Below are positions 15,657-24,494 of a stretch of DNA of 64,000 bases, piece by piece. The notes under the pieces were generated by a model. That model was not told where the DNA came from. It was given only the letters and a program-made list of their open reading frames with translations, and searched no databases. Source of the stretch: Rhodovibrio sodomensis (lineage in GTDB: Bacteria; Pseudomonadota; Alphaproteobacteria; Kiloniellales; Rhodovibrionaceae); contig NZ_NRRL01000004.1 of NCBI RefSeq assembly GCF_016583645.1, positions 62,001-126,000 on the forward strand, read 5' to 3'. Made by a program: the position numbers and the translations under genes. Within the stretch, counting starts at the first letter, position 1; every line of letters begins with the position of its first letter.

Positions 15657-17090
15657 ATGGCCGACGATTCCAACCGCGACGTCCAAGCACCGCCCGAGCC
15701 GGTGCAGTGGTACGAGGGCATGCTGCTGTCGCCGCAGCATTTCCAGCAGCACGCCCGCCAGCAGGAAGCGCTGGTCGCCTACCGCCTGGACGCGGTGTCC
15801 CGCTACGCCTGGGGCATCCGAGAGGTCAGCGTGGACGGCGAGGCGCTGAAGAGTGGCCGGGTGATCGTCCGCCAGCTGGAGGCGGTGATGCCGGACGGCC
15901 TGACCGTCCAGCACCCGCTGCCGGAAACCCGCCACCATCCCCTGGAGATCACGGTCGCGCCGGGGCCCGACCGGCCGGTCACGGTCTATCTCTCGGTGCC
16001 GCGCTACCGCAGCGCCGACGCCGCCCCGGACAGCGTCGCCGGGCGCTACCGGTCGGTGATGGGCGCGGCCGAGCGCGACGACAACACCGGGGCCGACGAG
16101 GTGCCGATCCCGCGCCTGCGCCCCAACCTGCAGCTGACCCACGAGGACGCGCTGGAAGGGACGTTCGTCCACCTGCCGCTGATCCGCCTGAGCGCTGAGG
16201 CGAGCGAGGTCGCCGCCGATCCCAGCTTCGATCCGCCGCGCCTGTCGATCGCCCAGTCGGCCGCGCTGACCCGCCTGGTGCAGGAGCTGTGCGAGCAGAT
16301 GCTGGGCAAGGCGAAGGCGCTGGCCGCGATGGGGCGCAGCGATCAGGCGCGCAACAACGCCGCCATCCAGCGCGACACGCGCGACCAAGTCCGGGCGATC
16401 TCGTCCTGTCTGCCGACCGTGCGCGCGTTGATCGACGCGGGCGCGCATCCCTTCGAGGTCTATCTGGAGCTGACCCGGGCGCAGGGCGCGATGACGGCGC
16501 TGACCGGTCAGCCGCCGGAAGAACTGCCGCTGGGCTACCGGCACACGGACCCGATGGCGAGCTTCCGGGCGCTGGCGGATGCGCTGCACCGGCAGCTGGC
16601 CGCCGTGTCGGCGCGCTACGTCGTGCGCCGGTTCCATGCCGACCCGGTGTCCGGCAGCTTCTACCTGCGGATCCCCGGCAGCTGGCTGCAGGCGGCCCGC
16701 GCGGGCACGGTTCCCAAGCTGCTGGTCGGCGCCCGACCGAATGCGACGGCGACGCCGGAGGCGGTGGTGACCTGGATGCGCAACACCCGGATCGCGACCT
16801 ATGAGCGGCTGGACGACCTGAAGCGCCGGCGCGTGCTGGGCGCCCAGCGCCAGCTGGTGCAGCAGCCGGAGAGTTACGATTTGCTGCCGCTGGCGGGCAC
16901 GCTGGTGTTCGAGGTCACCGCGGACCCGGCGCTGGTTCCGGCCGACAGCGTGCTGGTGATCGCCGGCGTGACGGCGGGCGAGCTGATCTCCGAGATCGAG
17001 CTCTATGTGCCCGCGCAGGTGGCGGACGACACTGCCGGCGTGCCGGCCGCCAACGGCGGCGGCGACGCGCAGCCGGCACCGGAGCCGTGA
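15657..17090 (+). CDS. tssK: T6SS baseplate protein TssK
   Basis: This 477-residue protein matches the TssK/ImpJ/VasE family. Its N-terminal signature VQWYEGMLLSPQHFQQHARQQEALVAYRL (residues about 17-45) is diagnostic, and length is typical (440-480). TssK trimers connect the phage-like baseplate (TssEFG) to the membrane complex (TssJLM). The start is the ATG at 15657, 121 bp after the lipoprotein gene. The next gene, tssL, begins 184 bp downstream with a possible CATAAT -10 element at 17195-17200, so tssL and tssM may have additional transcription. Confidence 0.95.
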   Translation: MADDSNRDVQAPPEPVQWYEGMLLSPQHFQQHARQQEALVAYRLDAVSRYAWGIREVSVDGEALKSGRVIVRQLEAVMPDGLTVQHPLPETRHHPLEITVAPGPDRPVTVYLSVPRYRSADAAPDSVAGRYRSVMGAAERDDNTGADEVPIPRLRPNLQLTHEDALEGTFVHLPLIRLSAEASEVAADPSFDPPRLSIAQSAALTRLVQELCEQMLGKAKALAAMGRSDQARNNAAIQRDTRDQVRAISSCLPTVRALIDAGAHPFEVYLELTRAQGAMTALTGQPPEELPLGYRHTDPMASFRALADALHRQLAAVSARYVVRRFHADPVSGSFYLRIPGSWLQAARAGTVPKLLVGARPNATATPEAVVTWMRNTRIATYERLDDLKRRRVLGAQRQLVQQPESYDLLPLAGTLVFEVTADPALVPADSVLVIAGVTAGELISEIELYVPAQVADDTAGVPAANGGGDAQPAPEP

Positions 17091-17274
17091 GGCGGGCGCT
17101 CGCGAATTCGCCTGTCGGACGTAATCCGAGACGACGGAAAGTAAAAAGGCCGTCCCAAAAGAACGAGTCCTGATTGTGGGGCGGTACCCGTCTGGGTCAT
17201 AATCCAGGATAACTTTCCGGGGTGTCGGCGCATTCGCGTCGGACACGCGGTCGGACAGGCAGGGCGGATCAAGC

Positions 17275-18216
17275 ATGCGCCGTTGGACTGGGGACGAGGG
17301 GGCGGGTAGCCGGGCCGGGGATGGCGGCGAGCTGCGCGCCTGTACCCGCGCGTTCGTCGGCGAGCTGATCCGCCTGGAAGACGAACTGACCCGCCGCGGC
17401 GAGCCGTTGACCGCGGCGGTCGCGGACGCCCTCGCAGCGCAGGCCGACAACCCGCGGGTCCAGGCCGACCGGGTGCAGCGGCGCTTGTCGGCGCTGCTCG
17501 ACAGCTATGCCCATAGCCTGCGGGAAACCGGCAGCGGCCTCTATTTCGCCGAAGCCGACTACGCCCTCTGCGCACTCGCCGACGAACTGCTGCTGCATCG
17601 GGTGGCGTGGCGCGGCGCCGACCTGTGGCGCGAATATCTGCTGGAGCGCGCGCGGTTCGGGACGGAGGCCGCCGGCGATCGCGTGTTCGAGCGGATCGAC
17701 GCCTTGCGCGCACAGCCGGATCCGGCGTCCAGCGAGCTGGCGGGCGTCTACCTGACCGTGCTCGCGCTGGGCTTCCAGGGCCGCTACCGCCACGGCGATC
17801 CGCCCGACACGTCCCGGCCCGACACGCCCCCGCCCGACACGTCCCCGGCCGACGCGTTCGTGTCCGACAGGTCCGGGATCGACACGGCGGGGCGCGGATC
17901 GGCGGAGGACGCCGTCCGGACGGATCCGATCGTCGAACGCCGCCGCCAGCTGTTCCAGATCGCCTGCCTGAACGATCCAGGCCTTGGCGAGGCCGACGCG
18001 CCGCTGGTGCGCCAGGCGCCGCCGCTGGAGGCCGGCGTGCCTGGCCGTCTGCCCGGTCTCCGCCGCTGGACGGCCGTGCTGGCGGCGGTGATCGTCGCCT
18101 ATCTGCTGATCGGGCAAGGCATCTGGAGCGTCACCACCCAGCCGGTCGAGGCGGAACTGGCGGAGTGGTGGCGGTTCGTCGACGACGGCGCGCGCGCCGC
18201 CGGCGCGAACCGGTAG
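17275..18216 (+). CDS. tssL: T6SS inner-membrane protein TssL (DotU/IcmH family)
   Basis: This 313-residue protein has the cytoplasmic DotU helical domain (about 20-180), including SLRETGSGLYFAEADYALCALADELLL, and a single C-terminal transmembrane helix (about 265-287). It joins TssM and TssJ in the envelope complex and contacts TssK. The two parts are joined by an unusual linker of five-residue repeats (PDTSR PDTPP PDTSP ADAFV SDRSG IDTAG, about residues 177-205) encoded by 15-bp tandem repeats. No C-terminal OmpA/peptidoglycan-binding domain is present, unlike extended TssL proteins, so anchoring to the wall would need another protein. Confidence 0.92.
   Translation: MRRWTGDEGAGSRAGDGGELRACTRAFVGELIRLEDELTRRGEPLTAAVADALAAQADNPRVQADRVQRRLSALLDSYAHSLRETGSGLYFAEADYALCALADELLLHRVAWRGADLWREYLLERARFGTEAAGDRVFERIDALRAQPDPASSELAGVYLTVLALGFQGRYRHGDPPDTSRPDTPPPDTSPADAFVSDRSGIDTAGRGSAEDAVRTDPIVERRRQLFQIACLNDPGLGEADAPLVRQAPPLEAGVPGRLPGLRRWTAVLAAVIVAYLLIGQGIWSVTTQPVEAELAEWWRFVDDGARAAGANR
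17801..17889 (+). repeat. Degenerate 15-bp tandem repeat in tssL
   Basis: About six 15-bp units of the type CCCGACACGTCCCCG occur in frame and encode x-D-T-x-x pentapeptides in the linker before the TssL membrane helix. The first three are close copies; the rest are diverged. Confidence 0.8.
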
Positions 18217-18226
18217 CCCGGCCGCG

Positions 18227-21200
18227 ATGGACACCTTCCTGACCCTGTTCGGCGGCTGGCTTCCGTACCTCGCGGTCGGGTTGCTGCTGCTGGCGCTGCT
18301 GGTGTTCGTCATCGTGGTCCTGCTCGCCCGGCAAGCTGCCCCCAAGGCCGATGAGGAGCCGGCGCCGGAACCCGAACGGGAGGCCGAGCAGGAGCGTGCC
18401 GAGAGCGGCGGCCGGCGGCTCCAGCAGGTGTTCCGGCTTGCCATGCAGCTGATGGACCGCGGCACCCGCCGGTCGGAGTACCGCTACCGCACGCCCTGGG
18501 TGCTGCTGCTGGGCGCGCCCGGGTCGGGCAAGAGCGCGCTGTTGTCCGCCGCCCGCGCGCAGGGCTTGCCGGCCGATGTGATCCCGGAGACCGGCGACCT
18601 GGACGGCGAGGCGTGCGACGCCGCCTGGTGGCTGTTCGACACCGGGGCAGTCCTGGACGTGCGCGGCCGGCTGTTCGCCGCCGCCGACCGCGGCCGCGAC
18701 GATCGGGCGCGCTGGCGCCGCCTGCTGCTGCTGTTGCAGGGCGCGCGCCCCGCGCGGCCCGCCGACGCCATCCTGCTGACCCTGCCGGCCGGCGATTTCG
18801 TCGGCCCGGACCGGCTGAGCGAGGGGGCGGTGGAGCGCAAGGCGGAGACGCTGTACCGCCAGCTGGCCGATCTGCAGCGCCAACTGGAGATCCGTCTGCC
18901 GATCTACCTGGCGATCACCCAAGCGGACGCGATCCCGGGCTTCGCCGGTTTCGCTGAGGCGGTGGGGCCGGAACGCCGCCGGCAGCTGCTCGGCTGGTCC
19001 AGCCCCTATGGCGGCGAACAGCCCTACGGCGCCGACTGGATCCGGCAAGCCTTCCAGCACGTCAACCAGGAGTTGGCCCGCGCCCGACTGCGCATCATGG
19101 CGGAAGCCGTCGACGACGACGCGATCGGCGATCTGTTCCGCTTCCCGCAAGCGCTGCAGACGCTCGAGGCGGGGGTGGCGCGGATGGTCGACGGCTTGCT
19201 GAAGCCGAGCGTCTACCACGAGGCGTTCGTGCTCCGCGGCCTCTACCTGACCGGCGCGCCGGCAAAAGCCGGCCCTGAAGCGCAAGCGGCGTCGGATGCG
19301 CCGACGGCCGTCCCGGCGTTCGTGCACGATCTGCTGGCGCATCGCCTGTTCGCGGAAACCGGGCTGGCGCAGCCGGCGCGGGTGTCGTTTCTGGCGCGCA
19401 ACCGGGCGCAGCGCAGCTTGCAGGTCGCCAGTCTGGCGGCCGTCGCGCTCGCCGGTGTGGGCCTGCTCGCGTCGGCGCACGGGCTGCGGCAGGACGGCAA
19501 TCGGCTGGGCGCGGCCCTGGACTCCGTCGTCGTGTCGATGAAGGACCAGGCGATCGCCGGCGGCGCGGAGCCGAGCCGCTTTCAGCGCGACGACGCGGAG
19601 GCGCTGCTGGACGCCTTCTCGATCGCCGACAGCGGGGCGCTGACCTCCTGGCTGCTGCCGGCTGCCTGGCTGTCCGACCTCGACGTGCGCACGACCGCGT
19701 TCCTGTCCACGGCGACGCAGACGATCGTGCTCGACGCGGCGCTGCTGGAGCTGCAGCGCGAGGCCGAGCGGCTTGCCGCCAGCCCGCCGACGCCGGACCC
19801 CGCCCCGGGCACCTTCTCCCGGATCGCCGCGCTGCCGGCGTTCAGGCAGTTCCAGCAAACGCTCGCACGGGTCGAGAACCTGAACGTGAACGCGCAGCGT
19901 TACGACCGTCTGCGCCAGCCGCGGCAAAGCAGCCTGCAGGACTTCCGGGCACTGGTCGGGGATCTCTTCGAGCGCGCCGATACGGTCGTGCACCTGGACC
20001 GCGGGCAGGTCCTGGCCGAGGCGCTGGCGGAGGCGGAGGGCTCACCGTTCGAGCTCGAGGCGCGTTACGGCGATGCGTTGCGCGCGCGCGTCCGCCAGGC
20101 CGCACGGACGGTCCACCGCCAGCTGTTCGCCGCCCAGCCGCTGGTGCCGCAGCTGGACGCGCTGGATGACGCGCTCGCCGACCTTTTGCAGGGCGAGCGC
20201 GACAGCGACGCCGCGATCGCCGCGCCGCGCCATTACCTGGACGCGTTGGGCGTCCTGCGCCGGGATCTGGGGGATCCGGCCTACGTCTGGCTGGCCGAGC
20301 AGGCGCCGGACTTCGGCGACGCCTACAACACCGCGATCGAGACGGTTGCCGCGACCGGCGTGCTGGGCGCCCGGCTGCGCGACACGATCCGGCAGGAGGG
20401 GCTGGCGGCGCTGGACGAGTACCGCCGCCAGCTGTTCCACCGCTACGCCCGCTCGCCGTTGGCGCCCTATCTGGTGCACGAGGACGAGACGTTCGAGATC
20501 GCGCCCCGCCTGACCGCCCTTGGCGGCATGTTGGAGGATCTCGTCCGTCGGGAACTGCCGGCCGGGCCGGACCGGCCCCGGCTGGTGACGCAGGTCGACG
20601 CGGGCCAGCGGGTGCTCTGGAATCCGGAACTGCTCGCCCGCGCGGCCGACCTGTTCCGGGGTTACGAAACCTTCGCCGCCAAGGCTTACCCGGACGTGCC
20701 GGTCTCGGTCGGCGCCCGGGTGCGCGAGATCGCCGCCGCGACCGCCGAGCGGTCGATGCTGAGCGCGGCCGCCCAGGCACAGACGGTGGAGGTGCGCGGT
20801 AGCGATCTGTTCGGGCCCGACGGCGCGAACGCGATCGAGCGGGAGGTGCGCAACTTCGCCCAGGCCTCGGAAGCGCTGCGCCGGCTGATGGCGCTGTTCG
20901 GCGAGCGCGGGTTCGAGGCGGCGCGGCCGGCCCTGCGCGGTGCCGTGGTGTCGCAGACCGAGCATCTGCTGAAGGCGGTGGATGCCCTGCTGGCGCGCGA
21001 AGGGCCGCTCTACGCGGTCGGCGGCGTGGGCGGCTGGGACGGGCGGACGCCGCTTGCCTACGCCCTGTTCGGCGTCGCGGGCGACAACGGCCTGGACATC
21101 TACCTCGCCCAGCAGCGCCGGCGGCTGCGCCTGCTGGCGAAAGGCTACGCCGAGCCGCTGGTCGACTTCCTGGAGGCACTGCCGCGCCCGGCACCGGGGC

Positions 21201-22303
21201 TGGGCGCGACGATCGCGCGCTGGCGGGAAGCGGTCGCGGCGATCGACCGGTACGACGGGCAGGTCCCGGATAACGCGATCCAGCAGATCGAGGCCTACGT
21301 CCGGACCACGATGACGGCGCTGACCGCCGACACCTGCGGCGAGGTGCTGACCGGCGGGCCGCCCAGCGGGTTCGACGACGGGCTGGTCACCAGCCGCCTG
21401 GACGCATTGCAGCGCGCCAGCTACAGCGCCTGCACCCAGCACATCGACGACCGCCTGTTCGACGTCTACGCCGAGGTCGCCTCCGCTTTCCGGCCGCTCG
21501 CCGGGCAGTATCCTTTCGCCGCGCCGCCGGTCGACGGCCGGCCGGCGAACGTCCTCGACCCGGCGGTGGTGCGCGGCTTCTTCCAGACCTTCGACCGGGC
21601 GGTCGGCACGATGGCCGGCGGGCTGGAGACGCTGCGCGCCGACCGGTCGACCCGCCGCGGCCGGGCGATCGGCTTCCTGCAGGACCTGGCCCGCATGCGC
21701 GCGGTCATCGACCCGCTGCTCGACATTACCGGTGCGGGAACGCCGCAGGCCGCGCAGGTACAGGTCGCCTTCCGGGTCAACACCGAGCGCGAGGCATTGG
21801 CCTACAATGTCCTGGAATGGCGCCTGCAGATCGGGCCGCAGGTGCTGTCCAGCCTGGGCGCGGAACGCAGCGCGACCTGGCGTGCCGGACAGGACGCCCG
21901 CCTGACGCTGCACTGGGCGGCAGACGCTCCGCGCCAGCCGATCGACGCGGCCGGCGGGCCGACCCTCGACCTGCCGGAGATCGGCTACGGCTACCCGGCG
22001 CCCTGGGGTTTGCTGGCCCTGATCCAGGCGCACCAGAGCGCGCCCGCCGACCTGCCGGGCAACGCCGATCTGGCGCCCTGCACGCTCAAGTTCGAAGTCC
22101 CGGTGGTGAGGCAGCCCCCGGAGAACCGCGACGGCGAGACACCGCGGCCGACCGCCGGGCTGGCGGCCGAGACCGCGCGCGCCTTTCTGCGCCTGCAGCT
22201 GTTCCCGGCGAACGCCGCACCGGGCGAGGCGGCGCCGATCCAGCTGCCCGCGCGCTTCCCGTCCGCGCTGCCGGACCTGAACCCACCGGAGCGCCGCTCG
22301 TGA
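18227..22303 (+). CDS. tssM: T6SS membrane ATPase-like protein TssM (IcmF)
   Basis: This 1358-residue IcmF protein has an N-terminal hydrophobic helix (about 10-35), a Walker A GAPGSGKS (96-103), a large cytoplasmic domain, a second membrane helix around 400-425 (LQVASLAAVALAGVGLLASA) and a long periplasmic IcmF-related/DUF1215 region ending in a beta domain that in homologues meets TssJ. Canonical TssM has two N-terminal helices plus one; only a single N-terminal helix is evident here. It starts 10 bp after tssL and its TGA overlaps the tssA GTG (GTGA). TssM spans the envelope and anchors the sheath-tail complex. Confidence 0.95.
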   Translation: MDTFLTLFGGWLPYLAVGLLLLALLVFVIVVLLARQAAPKADEEPAPEPEREAEQERAESGGRRLQQVFRLAMQLMDRGTRRSEYRYRTPWVLLLGAPGSGKSALLSAARAQGLPADVIPETGDLDGEACDAAWWLFDTGAVLDVRGRLFAAADRGRDDRARWRRLLLLLQGARPARPADAILLTLPAGDFVGPDRLSEGAVERKAETLYRQLADLQRQLEIRLPIYLAITQADAIPGFAGFAEAVGPERRRQLLGWSSPYGGEQPYGADWIRQAFQHVNQELARARLRIMAEAVDDDAIGDLFRFPQALQTLEAGVARMVDGLLKPSVYHEAFVLRGLYLTGAPAKAGPEAQAASDAPTAVPAFVHDLLAHRLFAETGLAQPARVSFLARNRAQRSLQVASLAAVALAGVGLLASAHGLRQDGNRLGAALDSVVVSMKDQAIAGGAEPSRFQRDDAEALLDAFSIADSGALTSWLLPAAWLSDLDVRTTAFLSTATQTIVLDAALLELQREAERLAASPPTPDPAPGTFSRIAALPAFRQFQQTLARVENLNVNAQRYDRLRQPRQSSLQDFRALVGDLFERADTVVHLDRGQVLAEALAEAEGSPFELEARYGDALRARVRQAARTVHRQLFAAQPLVPQLDALDDALADLLQGERDSDAAIAAPRHYLDALGVLRRDLGDPAYVWLAEQAPDFGDAYNTAIETVAATGVLGARLRDTIRQEGLAALDEYRRQLFHRYARSPLAPYLVHEDETFEIAPRLTALGGMLEDLVRRELPAGPDRPRLVTQVDAGQRVLWNPELLARAADLFRGYETFAAKAYPDVPVSVGARVREIAAATAERSMLSAAAQAQTVEVRGSDLFGPDGANAIEREVRNFAQASEALRRLMALFGERGFEAARPALRGAVVSQTEHLLKAVDALLAREGPLYAVGGVGGWDGRTPLAYALFGVAGDNGLDIYLAQQRRRLRLLAKGYAEPLVDFLEALPRPAPGLGATIARWREAVAAIDRYDGQVPDNAIQQIEAYVRTTMTALTADTCGEVLTGGPPSGFDDGLVTSRLDALQRASYSACTQHIDDRLFDVYAEVASAFRPLAGQYPFAAPPVDGRPANVLDPAVVRGFFQTFDRAVGTMAGGLETLRADRSTRRGRAIGFLQDLARMRAVIDPLLDITGAGTPQAAQVQVAFRVNTEREALAYNVLEWRLQIGPQVLSSLGAERSATWRAGQDARLTLHWAADAPRQPIDAAGGPTLDLPEIGYGYPAPWGLLALIQAHQSAPADLPGNADLAPCTLKFEVPVVRQPPENRDGETPRPTAGLAAETARAFLRLQLFPANAAPGEAAPIQLPARFPSALPDLNPPERRS

Positions 22304-23589
22304 GCGCGCCCGCCGATACGTCCGCGCCGGATGGCTCGCTTACCGCCCGGCCGGCCCCGGCGCTGCCCGAGCGCGCGCGCGGGCTGATCGACCTGGCAGC
22401 GCTGCTGGCGCCGGTGTCGCAGGCGCGGCCGGAAGGCGTCGCGCTGGACGACGACCCGGTGCTCCAGAAGCTGTCCGATCTGCGCCGCGAGGACGATCCC
22501 CGGCTGCCCCAGGGGGTCTGGGCACGCGAGCTTAAGGTTGCGGACTGGGCCGGCATCATCAAGCTCGCCGGCGACACGCTGGCCGGCCGGTCGAAGGATC
22601 TGCAGATCGCGGTCCGCCTGTGCGAGGCGCTGACCGTCCGGCACGGCTACGCCGGGCTGGCGGCCGGGCTGATCCTGCTGACCGGCCTGGTCGCGCGCTA
22701 CTGGGACAGCGCGCACCCGAAGCCGTCGGGGCGCGACCTGTCGGACCGGCTGGCGCCGTTCGAATGGCTGGAGGCGAAGCTGCCGCGGCGGCTGAGCCTG
22801 CTGCCGGCCAGCGACCCGCCGGCCGAGCGCGGGCAGTGCTGCACGTTCGCCGACCTGCAGATGGCGGTGCATCTGGAACGCGTCGCGCAGCGCGACCCGA
22901 AGGCGTTCAAGCAGGCGGAATCCGCCGGCGCGGTTACCCGCGCGGTCGCCGACAAGTCGGTCGCGCTGACTCCCGGCGCGTTCTACCAGAGCTGCGAACA
23001 GACGTGCCGCGACGCGCTCGCCGCCCTCGACGCGCTGACCGATGCGCTCGACGGCGCCTGCGCCGACGATGGCCTGACCTTCGGCGCCCTGCGCGACGCG
23101 CTGAACGAGCAGCTGGGCATGCATCGGGCGTGCCTGCGCGACAAGGGGCTGGCACCGCTCGACGCCCCGGAGACGCCGGCGCCGCACGGCGACGGACCCG
23201 CCGGGGCGCCAGCCGGCACCCCGGGGCCGGAGCCGGCCGCCCAGCAGGGAAGGGAGACCGCGATGACAGACCGCGCCGAGGCCAGTGGCCAGGGGCATGC
23301 CCAGACCGGCGCAACCGGGGGCGACCCGGATGCGCCGGTGCCGGCGATCCGCTCGCGCGAGGACGCCTACGCCCGGATCGCGCAGGTCGCCGACTACCTG
23401 CAACGCACCGAACCGCACAGCCCAACGCCCTATCTGCTGCGCCGGGCGATCCACTGGGGGCGGCTGGATCTGAACCAGCTGCTTCTGGAGCTGACCGGCA
23501 ATGGGATGGACTTCATGCAAGTGATGCGTCTGCTCGGCATTGGACAGGACGAGTCCGGCGTTGGCGGCGGCGGATCACCGGGACGTTGA
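22300..23589 (+). CDS. tssA: T6SS protein TssA (ImpA N-terminal domain)
   Basis: This 429-residue protein has an ImpA_N domain at about 25-160. Features are IDLAALLAPVSQARPEGVALDDDPVLQKL, then KVADWAGIIKLAGDTLAGRSKDLQIAVRLCEALTVRHGYAGLAAGL and the WDSAHPKP segment typical of TssA. A Pro/Ala/Gly-rich linker (about 285-335) leads to a short C-terminal domain (ISREDAYARIAQVADYLQRTEPHSPTPYLLRRA-like, 345-410) as in TssA1-type proteins. TssA caps or initiates the growing sheath. The GTG at 22300 overlaps the tssM stop and GGAG precedes it. A 200-bp spacer to tssB follows, ending this transcription unit or adding a promoter. Confidence 0.9.
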   Translation: MSAPADTSAPDGSLTARPAPALPERARGLIDLAALLAPVSQARPEGVALDDDPVLQKLSDLRREDDPRLPQGVWARELKVADWAGIIKLAGDTLAGRSKDLQIAVRLCEALTVRHGYAGLAAGLILLTGLVARYWDSAHPKPSGRDLSDRLAPFEWLEAKLPRRLSLLPASDPPAERGQCCTFADLQMAVHLERVAQRDPKAFKQAESAGAVTRAVADKSVALTPGAFYQSCEQTCRDALAALDALTDALDGACADDGLTFGALRDALNEQLGMHRACLRDKGLAPLDAPETPAPHGDGPAGAPAGTPGPEPAAQQGRETAMTDRAEASGQGHAQTGATGGDPDAPVPAIRSREDAYARIAQVADYLQRTEPHSPTPYLLRRAIHWGRLDLNQLLLELTGNGMDFMQVMRLLGIGQDESGVGGGGSPGR

Positions 23590-23629
23590 GAAAAGTGCCG
23601 ATAAGTGCAAAGCAGGGACGCATTTTCGC

Positions 23630-23657
23630 TTCCGATTGTGGGCGTTGTGCGTATACT
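23630..23657 (+). promoter_or_regulatory. Possible promoter for the tssB operon
   Basis: TATACT at 23652-23657 resembles a -10 element, with a weak TTCCGA -35 at 23630-23635 (16-bp spacing). It lies in the 202-bp spacer between tssA and tssB, in a locally AT-richer patch. Confidence 0.35.
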
Positions 23658-23791
23658 TCGGCCTAAGCAATTCGGATCGGACGGCCATCGGCCGAACGCG
23701 ATGGGATTAGCGTTGCGCGGCGCGATATAACGGGTGTTTGCCGCGCCACGCCGGACGGGACAGCAAGGCAACCGGAAAAGGGGTCTGGTCG

Positions 23792-24385
23792 ATGTCGGAG
23801 AGCTTGCAGGAGAAGCTTGGCCGGGTTCGCAAGCCGCGCGTGCACATCACCTACGATGTGGAAACCGGCGGCGCGATCGAGATGAAGGAGCTGCCGTTCA
23901 TCGTCGGCATCATGGCGAACCTGAGCGGCCAGCCGGAAGATCCGGACAGTGTACCGCCGCTCAAGGAGCGCAAGTTCACCGAGATCGACCGCGACAACTT
24001 CGGCGACATCATGCACAAGGCGCAGCCGCGCTGCGTGGTCAACGTGCCGAACCGGCTCGCCGGCGACGGCGAGACCACCTCGGTCGAGCTCACGTTCGAG
24101 TCGATCGACGACTTCCTGCCCAACCGGATCGTCGAGCAGGTGCCCGCGCTCAAGGAACTGCTGGAATCCCGCCAGCGTCTGTCGGACCTGAAGAGCAAGC
24201 TCGACGGCAACGATCCGCTTGCCAAGCTGCTGAACAGCGCGGTCGAGCAGACCGAGAGCCGCAAGAGCCTGAAGTCCGACGTGCAGAAGCAGGTCACCGC
24301 GGCTGGCGCCGGTGGCAAGTCCGGCGGCAAGTCAGGCGGCGCCAAGGGCGGCGGCAAGGCCGGCGGCGAGGGCGGCGACAGCTAG
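23792..24385 (+). CDS. tssB: T6SS contractile sheath small subunit TssB (VipA)
   Basis: This 197-residue protein matches TssB throughout: SLQEKLGRVRKPRVHITYDVETGGAIEMKELPFIVGIMANLSG at the N-terminus, then KERKFTEIDRDNFGDIM and a C-terminal helix with DLKSKLDGNDPLAKLL. The last 30 residues are a Gly/Lys-rich low-complexity tail (GGKSGGKSGG), longer than usual. The ATG at 23792 is preferred; a longer frame upstream lacks TssB homology. TssB pairs with TssC to build the sheath that contracts around the Hcp tube. Confidence 0.96.
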   Translation: MSESLQEKLGRVRKPRVHITYDVETGGAIEMKELPFIVGIMANLSGQPEDPDSVPPLKERKFTEIDRDNFGDIMHKAQPRCVVNVPNRLAGDGETTSVELTFESIDDFLPNRIVEQVPALKELLESRQRLSDLKSKLDGNDPLAKLLNSAVEQTESRKSLKSDVQKQVTAAGAGGKSGGKSGGAKGGGKAGGEGGDS

Positions 24386-24494
24386 CCGCGCCGGGTATCG
24401 GAGGATCCAGACCGCGGCCGGTCCGGCCGGAACGGTCGAACGGGGAAGCAGTGCCGGCGCGCGAGACGCCGCCGACGCATAGGGGATAGCGATC

